From assembly GCA_900315565.1 (NCBI GenBank), contig OMZS01000002.1, positions 124,001 through 188,000 on the forward strand: a stretch of 64,000 nucleotides of DNA, written 5' to 3'. The translations under genes were made by a program, and so were the position numbers. Source of the stretch: an uncultured Prevotellaceae bacterium. GTDB lineage: Bacteria > Bacteroidota > Bacteroidia > Bacteroidales > Bacteroidaceae. The notes beneath the pieces were generated by a model. The model searched no databases. It was not told the origin of the DNA and was given only the letters and a program-made list of their open reading frames with translations. Of this stretch, positions 27,332 to 35,608 are shown one piece after another. Each line of letters begins with the position of its first letter. Position 1 is the first letter of the stretch.

Positions 27332-28063
27332 CTATAATCGAAGCCGTCGCCATACAAAACGGGGTATGCGGCGCCAACAAGCGGTGATGATGCGCCAGCG
27401 CCAGTCGATGACGCGCACGTGGCGGTGGCTTTCGATGGCCGCAACCATCTCTCGCGCTACCCGTTCGGGGCGCAGCATGAGGGGATAGTGGTAGTTGTCG
27501 TTGAGCAGGGCAGTATCTACGAAGCCTGGGCGCAGGTCGGTGAAGCGGATGTTTAGACGGCGAGCGTTGGCGAGTTGCTCCAGCGACTGCAAATAGACGT
27601 TTTGGAAAGCCTTGGTGGCCGAATACGAAGGCGCGGGGCCGAGTCCTTTGGTGCCGGCGATGCTGGTGATGGCGGCAATGTGGCCGCCGCCATGTTCGGC
27701 GAAATAGTTGAAGACAGTGTCAATAAGCCTTGTGAAACCCAAGGCGTTGGTGCGCACGGTGTCGGTTTCGATGGCGGGCTCCAGCTGACGGTTCTGTTTG
27801 CCGATGCCCGAGGCGTGGAAGTAGAGCGACATGCCGCCCAGGCGTTCGATGAGCTGCAAGAGTTGCTGAGGGGCTTCGTCACGGGTGACATCGATGGTTT
27901 GTGTGACAACTTGCTGAGGAAACTCGCGCTGCAAAGCGTCCAGACGGTCGGCACGGCGCGCGGCAATGCCTACGTGCCACCCTTGGGCAATGAGCAGACG
28001 GGTTACTTCGAGGCCGATGCCCGATGAGGCACCCATGATGACGGCTTTTTTCTGAGTATTCAT
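27332..28063 (-). CDS. Short-chain dehydrogenase/reductase (SDR)
   Basis: A 243-residue classical SDR with NAD(P)-binding motif GASSGIG at 11-17, ASGIG at 90-94 in place of the usual NNAG, catalytic Ser in ITSIAG and YSATK (Tyr and Lys of the active site). RRADRL after the second strand suggests NADP preference. Cytoplasmic; the C-terminal 30 residues are very basic and tryptophan-rich (RVIDWRWRIITACWRRIPRF), which might touch the membrane. Substrate unknown. It lies 48 bases downstream of the MFS gene in the same direction, across a heptad repeat that carries the MFS stop codon. Confidence 0.9.
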   Translation of the reverse strand: MNTQKKAVIMGASSGIGLEVTRLLIAQGWHVGIAARRADRLDALQREFPQQVVTQTIDVTRDEAPQQLLQLIERLGGMSLYFHASGIGKQNRQLEPAIETDTVRTNALGFTRLIDTVFNYFAEHGGGHIAAITSIAGTKGLGPAPSYSATKAFQNVYLQSLEQLANARRLNIRFTDLRPGFVDTALLNDNYHYPLMLRPERVAREMVAAIESHRHVRVIDWRWRIITACWRRIPRFVWRRLRL

Positions 28064-28069
28064 GATATC

Positions 28070-28117
28070 TATGAGTTTACGGTTTACAGTTTACGGTTTA
28101 TCATTTTTCATTTATCT
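28070..28117 (-). repeat. Heptad tandem repeat, ATAAATG type joined to GTAAACC type
   Basis: Read on the minus strand: ATAAATG, AAAAATG, ATAAACC, GTAAACT, GTAAACC, GTAAACT in unbroken 7-bp register. The first unit supplies the TAA stop of the MFS gene (28112-28114). Two repeat families seen separately elsewhere (36459 and 35739) are fused here in phase. Confidence 0.75.
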
Positions 28118-29362
28118 GACGTTTGAGTTGGTTCTGCGGACAAGGAAGAAACTACGGGTACGCACGAAGAAAAGCAGTGTACCAACGGCGTTGGCAACGG
28201 CGACGGTCCAGAAGGCAGCGGCATAGCCTGTGTGTTCGGCAATCACGCCGCCCACAAGTACACCGAGTCCCATGCCGATGTCCCATGAAACGAGAATGGT
28301 GCTGTTGGCCGTTCCGCGTTCGTTGTTATTGGCCACGCTGATGGTCATGTTCTGGAAAGCGGGCCACAGGTGACCGTTGCCGAGGCCTATAAGAATGGCA
28401 GAGCCATAGTAGCCCACAGCATTGGGGCAGGCGATGAAGAGCGTGTAGCCTATGAGCGAGGTGACGATGCCCGTGGCAGCATTGTGGGTGAGACGGCCCT
28501 TGCGCAGTGCTCTGCTGCCTTGCAACCTCGACAGCATGAGTCCCACGGCGCAGAGCAGGAAGTAAGTGCCTGTGCCGCCGGTGATGCCCATGGCTTCTTT
28601 GCTATAGATGGCGAGGTAGTTGCTGAGCACACCAAAACAGAAGCCGAAAAACACCATGTTGGCTCCGATAAGCCAGCCTTTGACCAGGAAAAAGCGGTCG
28701 AAGGATATCTTGCTTGTAGTTTTTTTCGGGAGTTTGGAGGTTTGGACTTTTATGCCCGAGGTTAGAACTTCTTTGTCGGAGATGCGAGTGGTGCTCTTGC
28801 TTTCTTTCAGCTTTACCGTGGCATCAACAGTCAGGCCAAAGCAAGCCACGGCCAGTGCAAGCCAAAACAACAACTCGAAATTGTTGCTCCATCGGTAGAG
28901 CGCAATGCCCACGATGGGCCCCAGGGCCATGCCGAGGTTGTTGCCAAGGCCGTAGTAGCCAATGCCCTCGTTACGGCGCGACGAAGGCAACACGTCGATG
29001 GCCACAGTAGAATTGGCCACGGTGACTGCCCCGAAGGGACCGCCATGGAGGGTTCGCACAATAGTAAATAATAATAAGGTGGAAGCCGCCAGATAGCCGG
29101 CAAAGAAAACAGCAAATAAGGCAAAGCAAATCATGAGCACCCTTTTGCGCGGAAAACTATCTACGAAATAGCCGCTGAAGGGGCGGAACAGTAGTGCCGT
29201 TACGCTGTAGCCCGACAGCACCAGTCCTATGACATCCTTGGTGGCGCTGAAATGCTCGCTCAGGTAGAGCGGCAGCAACGGCGTAAGCAGATAAAAGGCA
29301 AAAAACAGCGTAAAGTTGGCTGTCATCACCTTGATGTAGTTGCTGTTCCAAAGTTTTTCCAT
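28112..29362 (-). CDS. Major facilitator superfamily transporter
   Basis: A 416-residue inner-membrane transporter with about twelve membrane segments. Family signs: the loop 2-3 motif GYFVDSFPRKRVL, AASTLLLFTIVRTLHGGPFG in segment 4, and GLGNNLGMALGPIVG in segment 5, resembling drug/arabinose-efflux type (YfcJ-like) members. The central cytoplasmic loop (KLKESKSTTRISDKEV ... SKLPKKTTSKI) is longer than usual and Lys/Ser/Thr-rich; its coding sequence includes the phrase TCCAAACCTCCAAACTCC reading like a short tandem repeat. Substrate cannot be assigned. Stop codon is inside a heptad repeat. Confidence 0.9.
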   Translation of the reverse strand: MEKLWNSNYIKVMTANFTLFFAFYLLTPLLPLYLSEHFSATKDVIGLVLSGYSVTALLFRPFSGYFVDSFPRKRVLMICFALFAVFFAGYLAASTLLLFTIVRTLHGGPFGAVTVANSTVAIDVLPSSRRNEGIGYYGLGNNLGMALGPIVGIALYRWSNNFELLFWLALAVACFGLTVDATVKLKESKSTTRISDKEVLTSGIKVQTSKLPKKTTSKISFDRFFLVKGWLIGANMVFFGFCFGVLSNYLAIYSKEAMGITGGTGTYFLLCAVGLMLSRLQGSRALRKGRLTHNAATGIVTSLIGYTLFIACPNAVGYYGSAILIGLGNGHLWPAFQNMTISVANNNERGTANSTILVSWDIGMGLGVLVGGVIAEHTGYAAAFWTVAVANAVGTLLFFVRTRSFFLVRRTNSNVR

Positions 29363-29383
29363 ATTTCAGAAGTAGAACAAAAG

Positions 29384-29435
29384 GAATGGGGAACGGGAAA
29401 CGAGGACTAGTACCTCATTTTCCCGTTCCCCATTC
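29384..29435 (-). terminator. Terminator after pheS
   Basis: Perfect 17-bp inverted repeat (29384-29400 with 29419-29435) whose loop also contains GAGG/CCTC; lies 22 bases after the pheS stop on the minus strand. Confidence 0.85.
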
Positions 29436-29456
29436 TCTGTATATGTAAAGAGGATA

Positions 29457-30515
29457 TTAGTTGGCTGCCTCGAACTCGCGCAGGAAACGCGTGTCGTTCT
29501 CAGAGAACAGACGCAGGTCGCTGACACGGTATTTCAGGTTGGCAATGCGCTCAACACCCATGCCGAAGGCGTAGCCGCTATAAATGGTGCTGTCGATGCC
29601 GCACAGTTCGAGCACGTTGGGATCTACCATGCCGCAGCCCAGAATCTCCACCCAGCCGGTGTGTTTGCAGAATCCGCAACCCTCGCCGCCGCAGATGAAG
29701 CACGAAATGTCCATTTCAGCCGATGGCTCAGTAAAGGGGAAGTAGCTGGGACGAAGGCGTATCTTAGTGTCGGCACCGAACATTTCACGGGCAAACGAAA
29801 GCAGCACTTGCTTCAGGTCGGTAAAGCTGACGTTGCGGTCGATGTAGAGTCCTTCCACCTGATGGAAGAAACAGTGGGCACGGGCGGTGATGGCTTCGTT
29901 GCGATAGACGCGTCCCGGACAGATGACGCGGATGGGCTCGGTGAGCTTGCCGTCTTCGGTGTGCATGCGTTCCATGACACGGGCCTGCACGCTGGAGGTA
30001 TGCGAGCGCAGCAGAATGTTCTTGGTCACATCGTTGGGGTGCTCGCTCACGAAGAAGGTGTCCTGCATGTCGCGTGCGGGATGGTCGGCGGCAAAATTCA
30101 TCTTGGTGAAGATGTGGTTGTCGTCTTCCACCTCGGGACCGTCAGCAAGAACGAATCCCATGCGCGAGAAAATATCGATGATTTCGTTTTTGACAATGGT
30201 CAGCGGGTGGCGTGTGCCCAGCTCGATGGGGTAGGCCGAACGTGTGAGGTCGATGTTGTCGGCCTTCGCCTCGCTGGTTTCGAGCTCGTCGCGAAGCGAG
30301 TTGATTTTGTCGAAGGTGAATTGCTTGAGTTCGTTGATACGCATGCCGACGGTTTTCTTCTGGTCGGCTGCCACATTGCGGAAATCGCTCATCAGGGCAT
30401 TGAGTTCTCCTTTTTTGCTGAGATACTTCAGGCGGAGTTGTTCTATGTCCTCGGCGTTTGATGCCGTCAGTTGGCTCACTTCTTTGAGCAGGGCTTCAAT
30501 TTTTTCGAGTATCAT
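29457..30515 (-). CDS. pheS: Phenylalanyl-tRNA synthetase alpha subunit
   Basis: Catalytic subunit of the alpha2-beta2 enzyme that charges tRNA(Phe). 352 residues: N-terminal coiled coil (about 1-90), then the class II core with motif 1 ending in HPARDMQDTFFV, motif 2 RVYRNEAITARAHCFFHQVE and motif 3 GYAFGMGVERIANLKY. The Cys-rich insertion FICGGEGCGFCKHTGWVEI is typical of bacterial PheS with this loop. pheT is not adjacent in the window, as usual for Bacteroidetes. The start at 30515 (MILEKIEALL) is 49 bases from a perfect promoter box. Flanked downstream by a strong terminator, so it is a single-gene unit. Confidence 0.96.
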   Translation of the reverse strand: MILEKIEALLKEVSQLTASNAEDIEQLRLKYLSKKGELNALMSDFRNVAADQKKTVGMRINELKQFTFDKINSLRDELETSEAKADNIDLTRSAYPIELGTRHPLTIVKNEIIDIFSRMGFVLADGPEVEDDNHIFTKMNFAADHPARDMQDTFFVSEHPNDVTKNILLRSHTSSVQARVMERMHTEDGKLTEPIRVICPGRVYRNEAITARAHCFFHQVEGLYIDRNVSFTDLKQVLLSFAREMFGADTKIRLRPSYFPFTEPSAEMDISCFICGGEGCGFCKHTGWVEILGCGMVDPNVLELCGIDSTIYSGYAFGMGVERIANLKYRVSDLRLFSENDTRFLREFEAAN

Positions 30516-30563
30516 GTCTGTCTTTAAAAGTGTTTATTTCTTCCTTTTTTAAGAATTTTGATG

Positions 30564-30571
30564 CAAAGGTA
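30564..30571 (-). promoter_or_regulatory. -7 box (TACCTTTG on minus strand) for pheS
   Basis: Reverse-complement CAAAGGTA, 49 bases before the pheS ATG. Confidence 0.75.
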
Positions 30572-30614
30572 AATATTTTTGTGAAATTATAGAGCATAAA
30601 TCAAAAATAAGTTG

Positions 30615-30622
30615 TAATTTTG
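30615..30622 (+). promoter_or_regulatory. -7 box (TAATTTTG) for the DUF4348-murB-MBL operon
   Basis: Exact TAnnTTTG match 46 bases before the ATG at 30668, divergent from the pheS promoter. Confidence 0.65.
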
Positions 30623-30667
30623 GCACAATTTAGAGAGATTCATTGATTTTCGACAGAAAATAGTAGC

Positions 30668-31495
30668 ATGAAGAAGTGCGTTTTTTTTGTAGTGTTTGTG
30701 TGTGTGCTGACCGTGCTGGTCACAGCTTGTACCGACCGTAAGTCGGCGGGCAGTGTGCCGCCTGTAGCGGGCGATTCTGCCACGGCTGACACTTTAGAGC
30801 AGGACATTGTCGAGATGCCCCGTGGTGCCGATGAGCTGTTCGACGATTTCATCTTCAATTTTGCCGTGAGCCGCAAACTGCAGCAGGAGCGCATTTCGTT
30901 CCCATTGACAGTGAAAAAAGGTGAAAAGGTGGAACATTTGCAGAAAAAACAGTGGAAAACCGAGCATTTCTTCATGGATCAGGATTATTACACCATGATT
31001 TTCGACAACCGCGAGGAAATGGAGTTGACGAAAGACACTGCCGTGAGCCATGTGGTTATCGAAAAAATCTATCTCGACAAGGAAACCGTCAAACAATACG
31101 TTTTCAATCGGGTGAACGGAAAATGGATGATGCAGGAGATGCACGTTGATGCCATGTATCAGAACAACAATGCCTCTTTCCTCCAGTTTTATCATCGTTT
31201 TGCCAGCGACCCCGAGTTTCAGATTCAGAGCATGAACACGACGGTGGAGTTTACATCGCCCAATCCCGATGACGACTTCAGCAACCAGACGGGTGAGATT
31301 GTGCCCGAGCAATGGCCGTCGTTCAAGCCTTCGCTCATCCCCGTGGGCTTTATTTACAATATTATTTACGGTCAGCAGTACAAAGACAGCGACCAGAAAA
31401 TATTCGTTATCCATGGCATTGCTAACGGTTTTGCGTCGGAAATGACGTTCCGCAAAATCAGAGGCAGTTGGAAACTCGTAAAGTTTACTTCCTAA
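30668..31495 (+). CDS. DUF4348 lipoprotein
   Basis: A 275-residue predicted lipoprotein: signal MKKCVFFVVFVCVLTVLV with lipobox VTAC (Cys21). After a Ser/Ala/Asp linker comes the DUF4348 domain, recognisable by ADELFDDFIFNFAVSRKLQ and RISFPLTVKKGEK; a second half (YVFNRVNGKWMMQEM, then FLQFYHRFASDPEFQIQ) looks like a repeat of the same NTF2-like layout. Function unknown. The stop is four bases before the murB start, so the two genes are cotranscribed and perhaps translationally coupled, which hints at a cell-envelope role but proves nothing. Confidence 0.85.
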   Translation: MKKCVFFVVFVCVLTVLVTACTDRKSAGSVPPVAGDSATADTLEQDIVEMPRGADELFDDFIFNFAVSRKLQQERISFPLTVKKGEKVEHLQKKQWKTEHFFMDQDYYTMIFDNREEMELTKDTAVSHVVIEKIYLDKETVKQYVFNRVNGKWMMQEMHVDAMYQNNNASFLQFYHRFASDPEFQIQSMNTTVEFTSPNPDDDFSNQTGEIVPEQWPSFKPSLIPVGFIYNIIYGQQYKDSDQKIFVIHGIANGFASEMTFRKIRGSWKLVKFTS

Positions 31496-31499
31496 AGGT

Positions 31500-32591
31500 A
31501 TGAAAGACATTCAGCATTTTAGTCTTTTGTCCCACAACACATTTGGCATCGATGCCAAATGCAGCCGTTTTGTGGAGTTCTCCACCGACGACGAGGCCCG
31601 CCTTGTGGCTGCCATGTTGCGTCAGGAGTGCGCTGAAGGCTTCTTGATTATCGGTGGTGGCAGCAACCTGCTGCTCACGGCCGACTATCCCGGCACGGTG
31701 GTTCATTCGGCCATCCGTGGCATGGAACAGGTGGAGAAAGGAACCACAAATTTCACAGATTTCACGGAGAGAGAAATAAGTGGAGAGAGGAAAGAGGAAA
31801 GAGGGGATAGCGATGACGGCGAGGTGCTGGTACGCTGCGGTAGCGGCGAGGTGTGGGACGATGTGGTGGCATGGTGCGTGGCCCAGGGCTGGTATGGTGC
31901 CGAAAATCTCTCGCTCATTCCCGGCGAGGTGGGTGCGAGTGCTGTGCAGAATATCGGTGCTTATGGTGCTGAGGCCAAAGATATTATATATAAGGTGGAA
32001 GCTGTTGAGATTGCCACGGGCAACAGGTGTGAGATTTCGTGCGCCGATTGCGGCTATGGCTACCGTCAGAGCCGTTTCAAACACGAATGGCGCAACCGTT
32101 ACCTCATTACGCACGTCACTTACAAGCTCAGCACCACGTTTGTGCCCTGCCTCGACTACGGCAACATTCGTCAGGAACTGCTGCGCCGAGGCATTTCTGA
32201 ACCCACTGCCGAAGATGTGCGTCAGACCATCATTGATATTCGCAACGCCAAGCTTCCCGACCCAGCCGTTGAAGGCAATGCGGGCAGTTTCTTCATGAAC
32301 CCTATTGTGAGCCGCGAGAAGTTCAACCAGTTGCTGGCACTCTATCCGCAGATGCCACATTATTATATTGACGAACAGCACGAGAAGATTCCTGCCGGAT
32401 GGATGATAGACCAGTGCGGCTGGAAAGGGCGGACTCTGGGCCGTGCCGGCGTTCACGACAAGCAGGCGCTGGTACTGGTCAATCGGGGTGGAGCCGCCGG
32501 CAGCGACATTGTTGCTCTCTGCGAAGCCATCCGCAGCGATGTGCTCGCCAAGTTTGGCATCGACATTCATCCCGAAGTGAACATCGTTTAG
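31500..32591 (+). CDS. murB: UDP-N-acetylenolpyruvoylglucosamine reductase MurB
   Basis: FAD- and NADPH-dependent second committed step of peptidoglycan precursor synthesis, making UDP-MurNAc. In 363 residues: FAD-binding part NTFGIDAKC, IIGGGSNLLL (50-59), SLIPGEVGASAVQNIGAYG, Y-R-Q-S-R-F-K substrate loop and the active-site segment EGNAGSFFMNP with the catalytic serine; the C-terminal HPEVNIV holds the catalytic glutamate. This is the E. coli-like type I layout. Oddity: residues 80-107 (GTTNFTDFTEREISGERKEE and on) are an insertion encoded by short tandem repeats, ATTTCACAG/ATTTCACGG and GAGGAAA heptads, the same kinds that fill gaps in this genome. Confidence 0.95.
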   Translation: MKDIQHFSLLSHNTFGIDAKCSRFVEFSTDDEARLVAAMLRQECAEGFLIIGGGSNLLLTADYPGTVVHSAIRGMEQVEKGTTNFTDFTEREISGERKEERGDSDDGEVLVRCGSGEVWDDVVAWCVAQGWYGAENLSLIPGEVGASAVQNIGAYGAEAKDIIYKVEAVEIATGNRCEISCADCGYGYRQSRFKHEWRNRYLITHVTYKLSTTFVPCLDYGNIRQELLRRGISEPTAEDVRQTIIDIRNAKLPDPAVEGNAGSFFMNPIVSREKFNQLLALYPQMPHYYIDEQHEKIPAGWMIDQCGWKGRTLGRAGVHDKQALVLVNRGGAAGSDIVALCEAIRSDVLAKFGIDIHPEVNIV

Positions 32592-32658
32592 CATTCATCT
32601 TCTCTCACTTTGTCTCGTATGTTGCGCTACAAGCGCAACTCCCCAAAAGAAAACCATC

Positions 32659-33420
32659 ATGCAGCTAACATTTCTAGGAACAGGAACTTCGGGTGGCGTG
32701 CCCAGCATCGGTTGCAGTTGCGAGGTGTGCCAAAGCACCGACCCGCGCGACCGTAGGCTGCGCAGCTCTGCCATTTTGGAAACCGAGACCACCCGTCTGC
32801 TCATCGACTGCGGTCCCGATTTCAGGCAGCAGATTCTTCCGCACCCTTTTAGGCGTTTCGATGGCATTCTGCTCACCCACATCCATTTCGACCATGTGGC
32901 GGGCATCGACGACTTGCGTCCCTTTTGCGTGTTTGGCAATCTGGAAATATACACCAACCAGCGCACGGCCAACAGTCTGCGCACCACCATGCCTTACTGC
33001 TTCACCGAGCACCTGTATCCTGGTGTGCCGCGTCTGAATCTGCATGAGGTGCAGCCGCACCAACCGTTCACCATTGGCGACATTCAGGTGATGCCCCTTG
33101 AGGTGATGCACGACCGTTTGCCCATTCTCGCATTCCGTTTCGGCTCTCTGGCTTACGTCACAGACATGAAAACCATAGCTGACAGCGAGATTCCATACTT
33201 GCAAGGCACTGACACGCTTGTTGTCGATGCACTACGCTGGGCTCCTGCCCACCATTCGCACATGGTGGTGGATGAGGCCATTGCCTTTGCCCGGAGGATA
33301 GGGGCACGACGAACCTACTTCATGCACTGCAATCATCAGATTGGTCTGCACGAAAAAACTTCCCGCCGTCTGCCCGAAGGTTTCTTCCTGGCCTACGACG
33401 GGTTGGTCATCAATGTCTGA
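32659..33420 (+). CDS. MBL-fold metallohydrolase (PhnP-like)
   Basis: A 253-residue cytoplasmic metallo-beta-lactamase-fold hydrolase. The start LTFLGTGTSGGVPSIGC is characteristic of the PhnP / lipoate-ligase-associated group; metal ligands are in THIHFDH (HxHxDH), H at MPLEVMHDR, D in TDMK and H in YFMHCNH. PhnP cleaves cyclic phosphodiesters, but this gene is outside any phosphonate operon, so the substrate is unknown. Cys19, C21 and C24 in the loop (GCSCEVC) could bind a structural zinc as in PhnP. Follows murB by 67 bases containing a small GTTGCGCT hairpin; probably last gene of the operon. Confidence 0.9.
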   Translation: MQLTFLGTGTSGGVPSIGCSCEVCQSTDPRDRRLRSSAILETETTRLLIDCGPDFRQQILPHPFRRFDGILLTHIHFDHVAGIDDLRPFCVFGNLEIYTNQRTANSLRTTMPYCFTEHLYPGVPRLNLHEVQPHQPFTIGDIQVMPLEVMHDRLPILAFRFGSLAYVTDMKTIADSEIPYLQGTDTLVVDALRWAPAHHSHMVVDEAIAFARRIGARRTYFMHCNHQIGLHEKTSRRLPEGFFLAYDGLVINV

Positions 33421-33482
33421 GAAAACTGTTTTTTCCTTCCCGATGCTTCGCCTCTTCCGAATGTATCGCCTCTGAGGCTCCT

Positions 33483-33761
33483 TTACTTTTTCTTCCCTTT
33501 AAACTTTCGGTAGAGCTTCCATCCGAGAATCAGACCGTCGAGCACTCCCGCACCAGTGTTCATCAGTCCAGAAATACGCATTCCTTTCGAGGGATGCGTT
33601 TCTTTATGGAACAACGTTTTCCAGAGTGTGTTGATCTCTGTGTTGTCCTTCTGTATTTGCTTGCGCAGTCTTTCTTTTCTGTTCTGAATGGCCGTCAGTG
33701 AGGTGTAAAACTGTGGAGTGGCCTCTGATTGTGCGGGTGGAAGTTCGTCGTAGTGGTTCAT
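33483..33761 (-). CDS. Small basic protein, third gene of YtxH/holin-like cluster
   Basis: 92 residues: an N-terminal hydrophilic part (MNHYDELPPAQSEATPQFYT), a helix NRKERLRKQIQKDNTEINTLW, a small glycine-rich apolar stretch (ISGLMNTGAGVLDGLILGWK) and a lysine-rich end (YRKFKGKKK). I do not know the family. The gene order YtxH - holin-like - small basic protein looks like the enterobacterial yqjD-yqjE-yqjK group of envelope/ribosome-hibernation proteins; the parallel is by layout only. It converges with the MBL gene. Confidence 0.7.
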   Translation of the reverse strand: MNHYDELPPAQSEATPQFYTSLTAIQNRKERLRKQIQKDNTEINTLWKTLFHKETHPSKGMRISGLMNTGAGVLDGLILGWKLYRKFKGKKK

Positions 33762-33815
33762 AAAAAGGGTAGGGGATGAGAGAGGTGAAATACGCAGGAT
33801 GAAGGCAACTGTGCG

Positions 33816-34163
33816 CTACTCCATGAGCAGGCGGGCGAGGAATCTCACCAGCGGGCGCTCCACCCACCGTTTGCGGAAGATGACAAACAGGATGAGTGCC
33901 AGCAGATAGACGGCTGCCACAATGCAGAATGCCGGAGCATTACCAACGTGGGGTGCCAGGGCATAGGCGGCCGCAAACGAGAAGTAGATGAGCATGATGA
34001 TGAGCAGCAGAAAGAGCACTGCCGCAATGATGAGCGCCGTGATGAGGCGCACAACCTTATCAATTACATCGAGCTTCACAAATTCACTTTGAAGCCCGAT
34101 GTAATGTTTCAGCACTTCGACTAGCTGACCGATGGTTTCTATGTTTCTGTCGTTCGAGAACAC
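33816..34163 (-). CDS. Holin-like (phage_holin_3_6 / YqjE type) membrane protein
   Basis: 115 residues with an N-terminal amphipathic helix (QLVEVLKHYIGLQSEFVKLD) and two membrane hairpins (LITALIIAAVLFLLLIIMLI and FCIVAAVYLLALILFVIF), then a basic tail. This layout is that of the YqjE/holin-superfamily III group, which are chromosomal membrane proteins rather than phage holins. Cotranscribed with the YtxH gene 18 bases upstream. Role unknown. Confidence 0.82.
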   Translation of the reverse strand: MFSNDRNIETIGQLVEVLKHYIGLQSEFVKLDVIDKVVRLITALIIAAVLFLLLIIMLIYFSFAAAYALAPHVGNAPAFCIVAAVYLLALILFVIFRKRWVERPLVRFLARLLME

Positions 34164-34181
34164 AGCCTTTTCGCAGTTTTT

Positions 34182-34400
34182 CTAGTCGATAGCTTCAGCG
34201 GCGGCCTCCTTGATGTCGTCAACGAGGTCTTCCATTTCCTTTCGGTTCAGTTTGATGTTGTGCTTCTTGCAGAAATCGTCAACCGTGTCAGAAATTTTTG
34301 CACGTGTGTCGGTTCCCTTTTCAGGAGCCAGAAGCAGTCCCAGAGCGGCACCAGCAATAGCACCTCCGAGGAATGCGCCGATATAACCTAATGTTTTCAT
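34182..34400 (-). CDS. YtxH-domain small envelope protein
   Basis: 72 residues: a glycine/alanine-rich membrane segment (YIGAFLGGAIAGAALGLLLA) followed directly by the YtxH hallmark PEKGTDTRAKI and a helical charged tail. Members are often general-stress proteins. First gene of the three-gene minus-strand cluster, with a promoter box 90 bases upstream. Confidence 0.88.
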   Translation of the reverse strand: MKTLGYIGAFLGGAIAGAALGLLLAPEKGTDTRAKISDTVDDFCKKHNIKLNRKEMEDLVDDIKEAAAEAID

Positions 34401-34489
34401 ACGCTTGATGTTTTTAGTATTAAATGATTAAATATAAATAATAATGTAGTTTCTGCCGCCAATGCCTTAACAAGGCTTGAATGCAATCG

Positions 34490-34497
34490 CAAATTTA
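34490..34497 (-). promoter_or_regulatory. -7 box (TAAATTTG on minus strand) for the YtxH cluster
   Basis: Reverse-complement CAAATTTA, 90 bases upstream of the YtxH ATG, in the divergent gap with the SPOR gene. Confidence 0.55.
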
Positions 34498-34678
34498 CAA
34501 AAATCTTTTCAGAAGCAAGCAAAAATGTGCTCTATTTTTTGTTAAAAAGGCCGTATTTCCTCTATTTAACAAACTTTATGTGCCTTTTTTCTGCTTTTTC
34601 GGCCGATTTTATGTAATTTCGCACGGTATTACAGAAATCAAACAAATTTTATCATCAAAAATAACACAATTATTGATT

Positions 34679-35170
34679 ATGAAGAAACTTATGGTTTTGT
34701 GCGCAGGAATGTGCATGTTGATGGCATTTACTAGTTGTGGTGGTTCTAAAGAGAGCGCCTATCGTAAGGCTTACGAGAAAGCAAAGGCTCAGGAGGCTGC
34801 CAACAGTGGTCAGAGCATCGAGGAAGACGTGACGGTGGTTGCTCCCGTGGTGACACGTCCCGCTACCCAGAACACTGTTGTTGACAATGGCGACAATGTG
34901 TCTGTCCGTCAGGAGGCTGTGTCGGTTATCAGCGGTGCCGGTCTGCGCAACTTCAGCGTAGTAGTGGGTTCTTTCTCTCTCAAAACCAATGCCGAAGGAC
35001 TGCAGAACACTCTGAAGGCCGCTGGCTACGATGCTCAGATTGCCTACAACTCCGAGCGCAACATGTATCGCGTAGTGGCTGCCACTTACGACAACAAGCT
35101 CGACGCTGCTCGCAGCCGCGACCAGTTCCGCAGCCAGTATCCCGACGCATGGCTGCTCTTCGCTAAATAA
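34679..35170 (+). CDS. SPOR-domain lipoprotein
   Basis: 163 residues. The ATG at 34679 gives a lipoprotein signal (MKKLMVLCAGMCMLMAFTSC, lipobox FTSC); an open frame continues upstream but without a good start. A Lys/Ala/Glu helix and a Val/Thr-rich linker lead to a C-terminal SPOR domain (about 90-163: FSVVVGSFSLKTNAEGLQNT, YRVVAATYDNKLDAARSRDQ). SPOR domains bind denuded glycan strands at the division septum, so a role in envelope or division is likely. The ruvX gene follows after 24 bases and is probably cotranscribed. Confidence 0.92.
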   Translation: MKKLMVLCAGMCMLMAFTSCGGSKESAYRKAYEKAKAQEAANSGQSIEEDVTVVAPVVTRPATQNTVVDNGDNVSVRQEAVSVISGAGLRNFSVVVGSFSLKTNAEGLQNTLKAAGYDAQIAYNSERNMYRVVAATYDNKLDAARSRDQFRSQYPDAWLLFAK

Positions 35171-35194
35171 AATCATAGCCTCTCTTTAAGCGAA

Positions 35195-35608
35195 GTGGCG
35201 CGTATCTTATCCATCGATTACGGAAAGAAACGTACAGGTATAGCAGTCACCGACCCTCTGCAAATTATTGCCGGAGGGTTGGCGACTGTTTCTACTTCTA
35301 CGCTTTTCGAGTTTCTCACTGACTATGTGGCCCGTGAGCCCGTTGAGCGGCTCGTGGTGGGAAAGCCCATGCAGCCCAACGGCCAGCCCAGCGAGAACCT
35401 GCAGCGCGTGGAGCAGTTTGTCAACCGTTGGCGCAAGGCCAAGCCCGAGATACCTGTTGACTATTATGACGAGCGTTTCACCTCGGTGCTGGCCCACCGT
35501 GCCATGCTTGACGGTGGCTTGCGCAAGAAAGCCCGCCAGGACAAAGCTCTCGTCGATGAAATCAGTGCCACCATCATCCTTCAGGACTACTTGCGCTCCA
35601 AGAGTTAA
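35195..35608 (+). CDS. ruvX: Putative pre-16S rRNA nuclease / Holliday-junction resolvase-like YqgF
   Basis: A 137-residue RNase H-fold protein of the YqgF family, implicated in 16S rRNA 5'-end maturation and with a resolvase-like active site. Seen: ILSIDYGKKRTGIAVTDP (first catalytic Asp), VERLVVGKPM, PVDYYDERFTS and DEISATIILQDYL (last Asp). Start is GTG at 35195, directly in line with family N-termini; no better ATG exists. The TAA stop is the last three bases of the first unit of a GAGTTAR heptad repeat, so the C-terminal KS and the stop come from the repeat. Confidence 0.94.
   Translation: MARILSIDYGKKRTGIAVTDPLQIIAGGLATVSTSTLFEFLTDYVAREPVERLVVGKPMQPNGQPSENLQRVEQFVNRWRKAKPEIPVDYYDERFTSVLAHRAMLDGGLRKKARQDKALVDEISATIILQDYLRSKS

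Noticed and set aside
33816-34163. Prophage holin
   Set aside because: Only the fold is holin-like; neighbours are YtxH and a small basic protein, with no lysin or phage genes.
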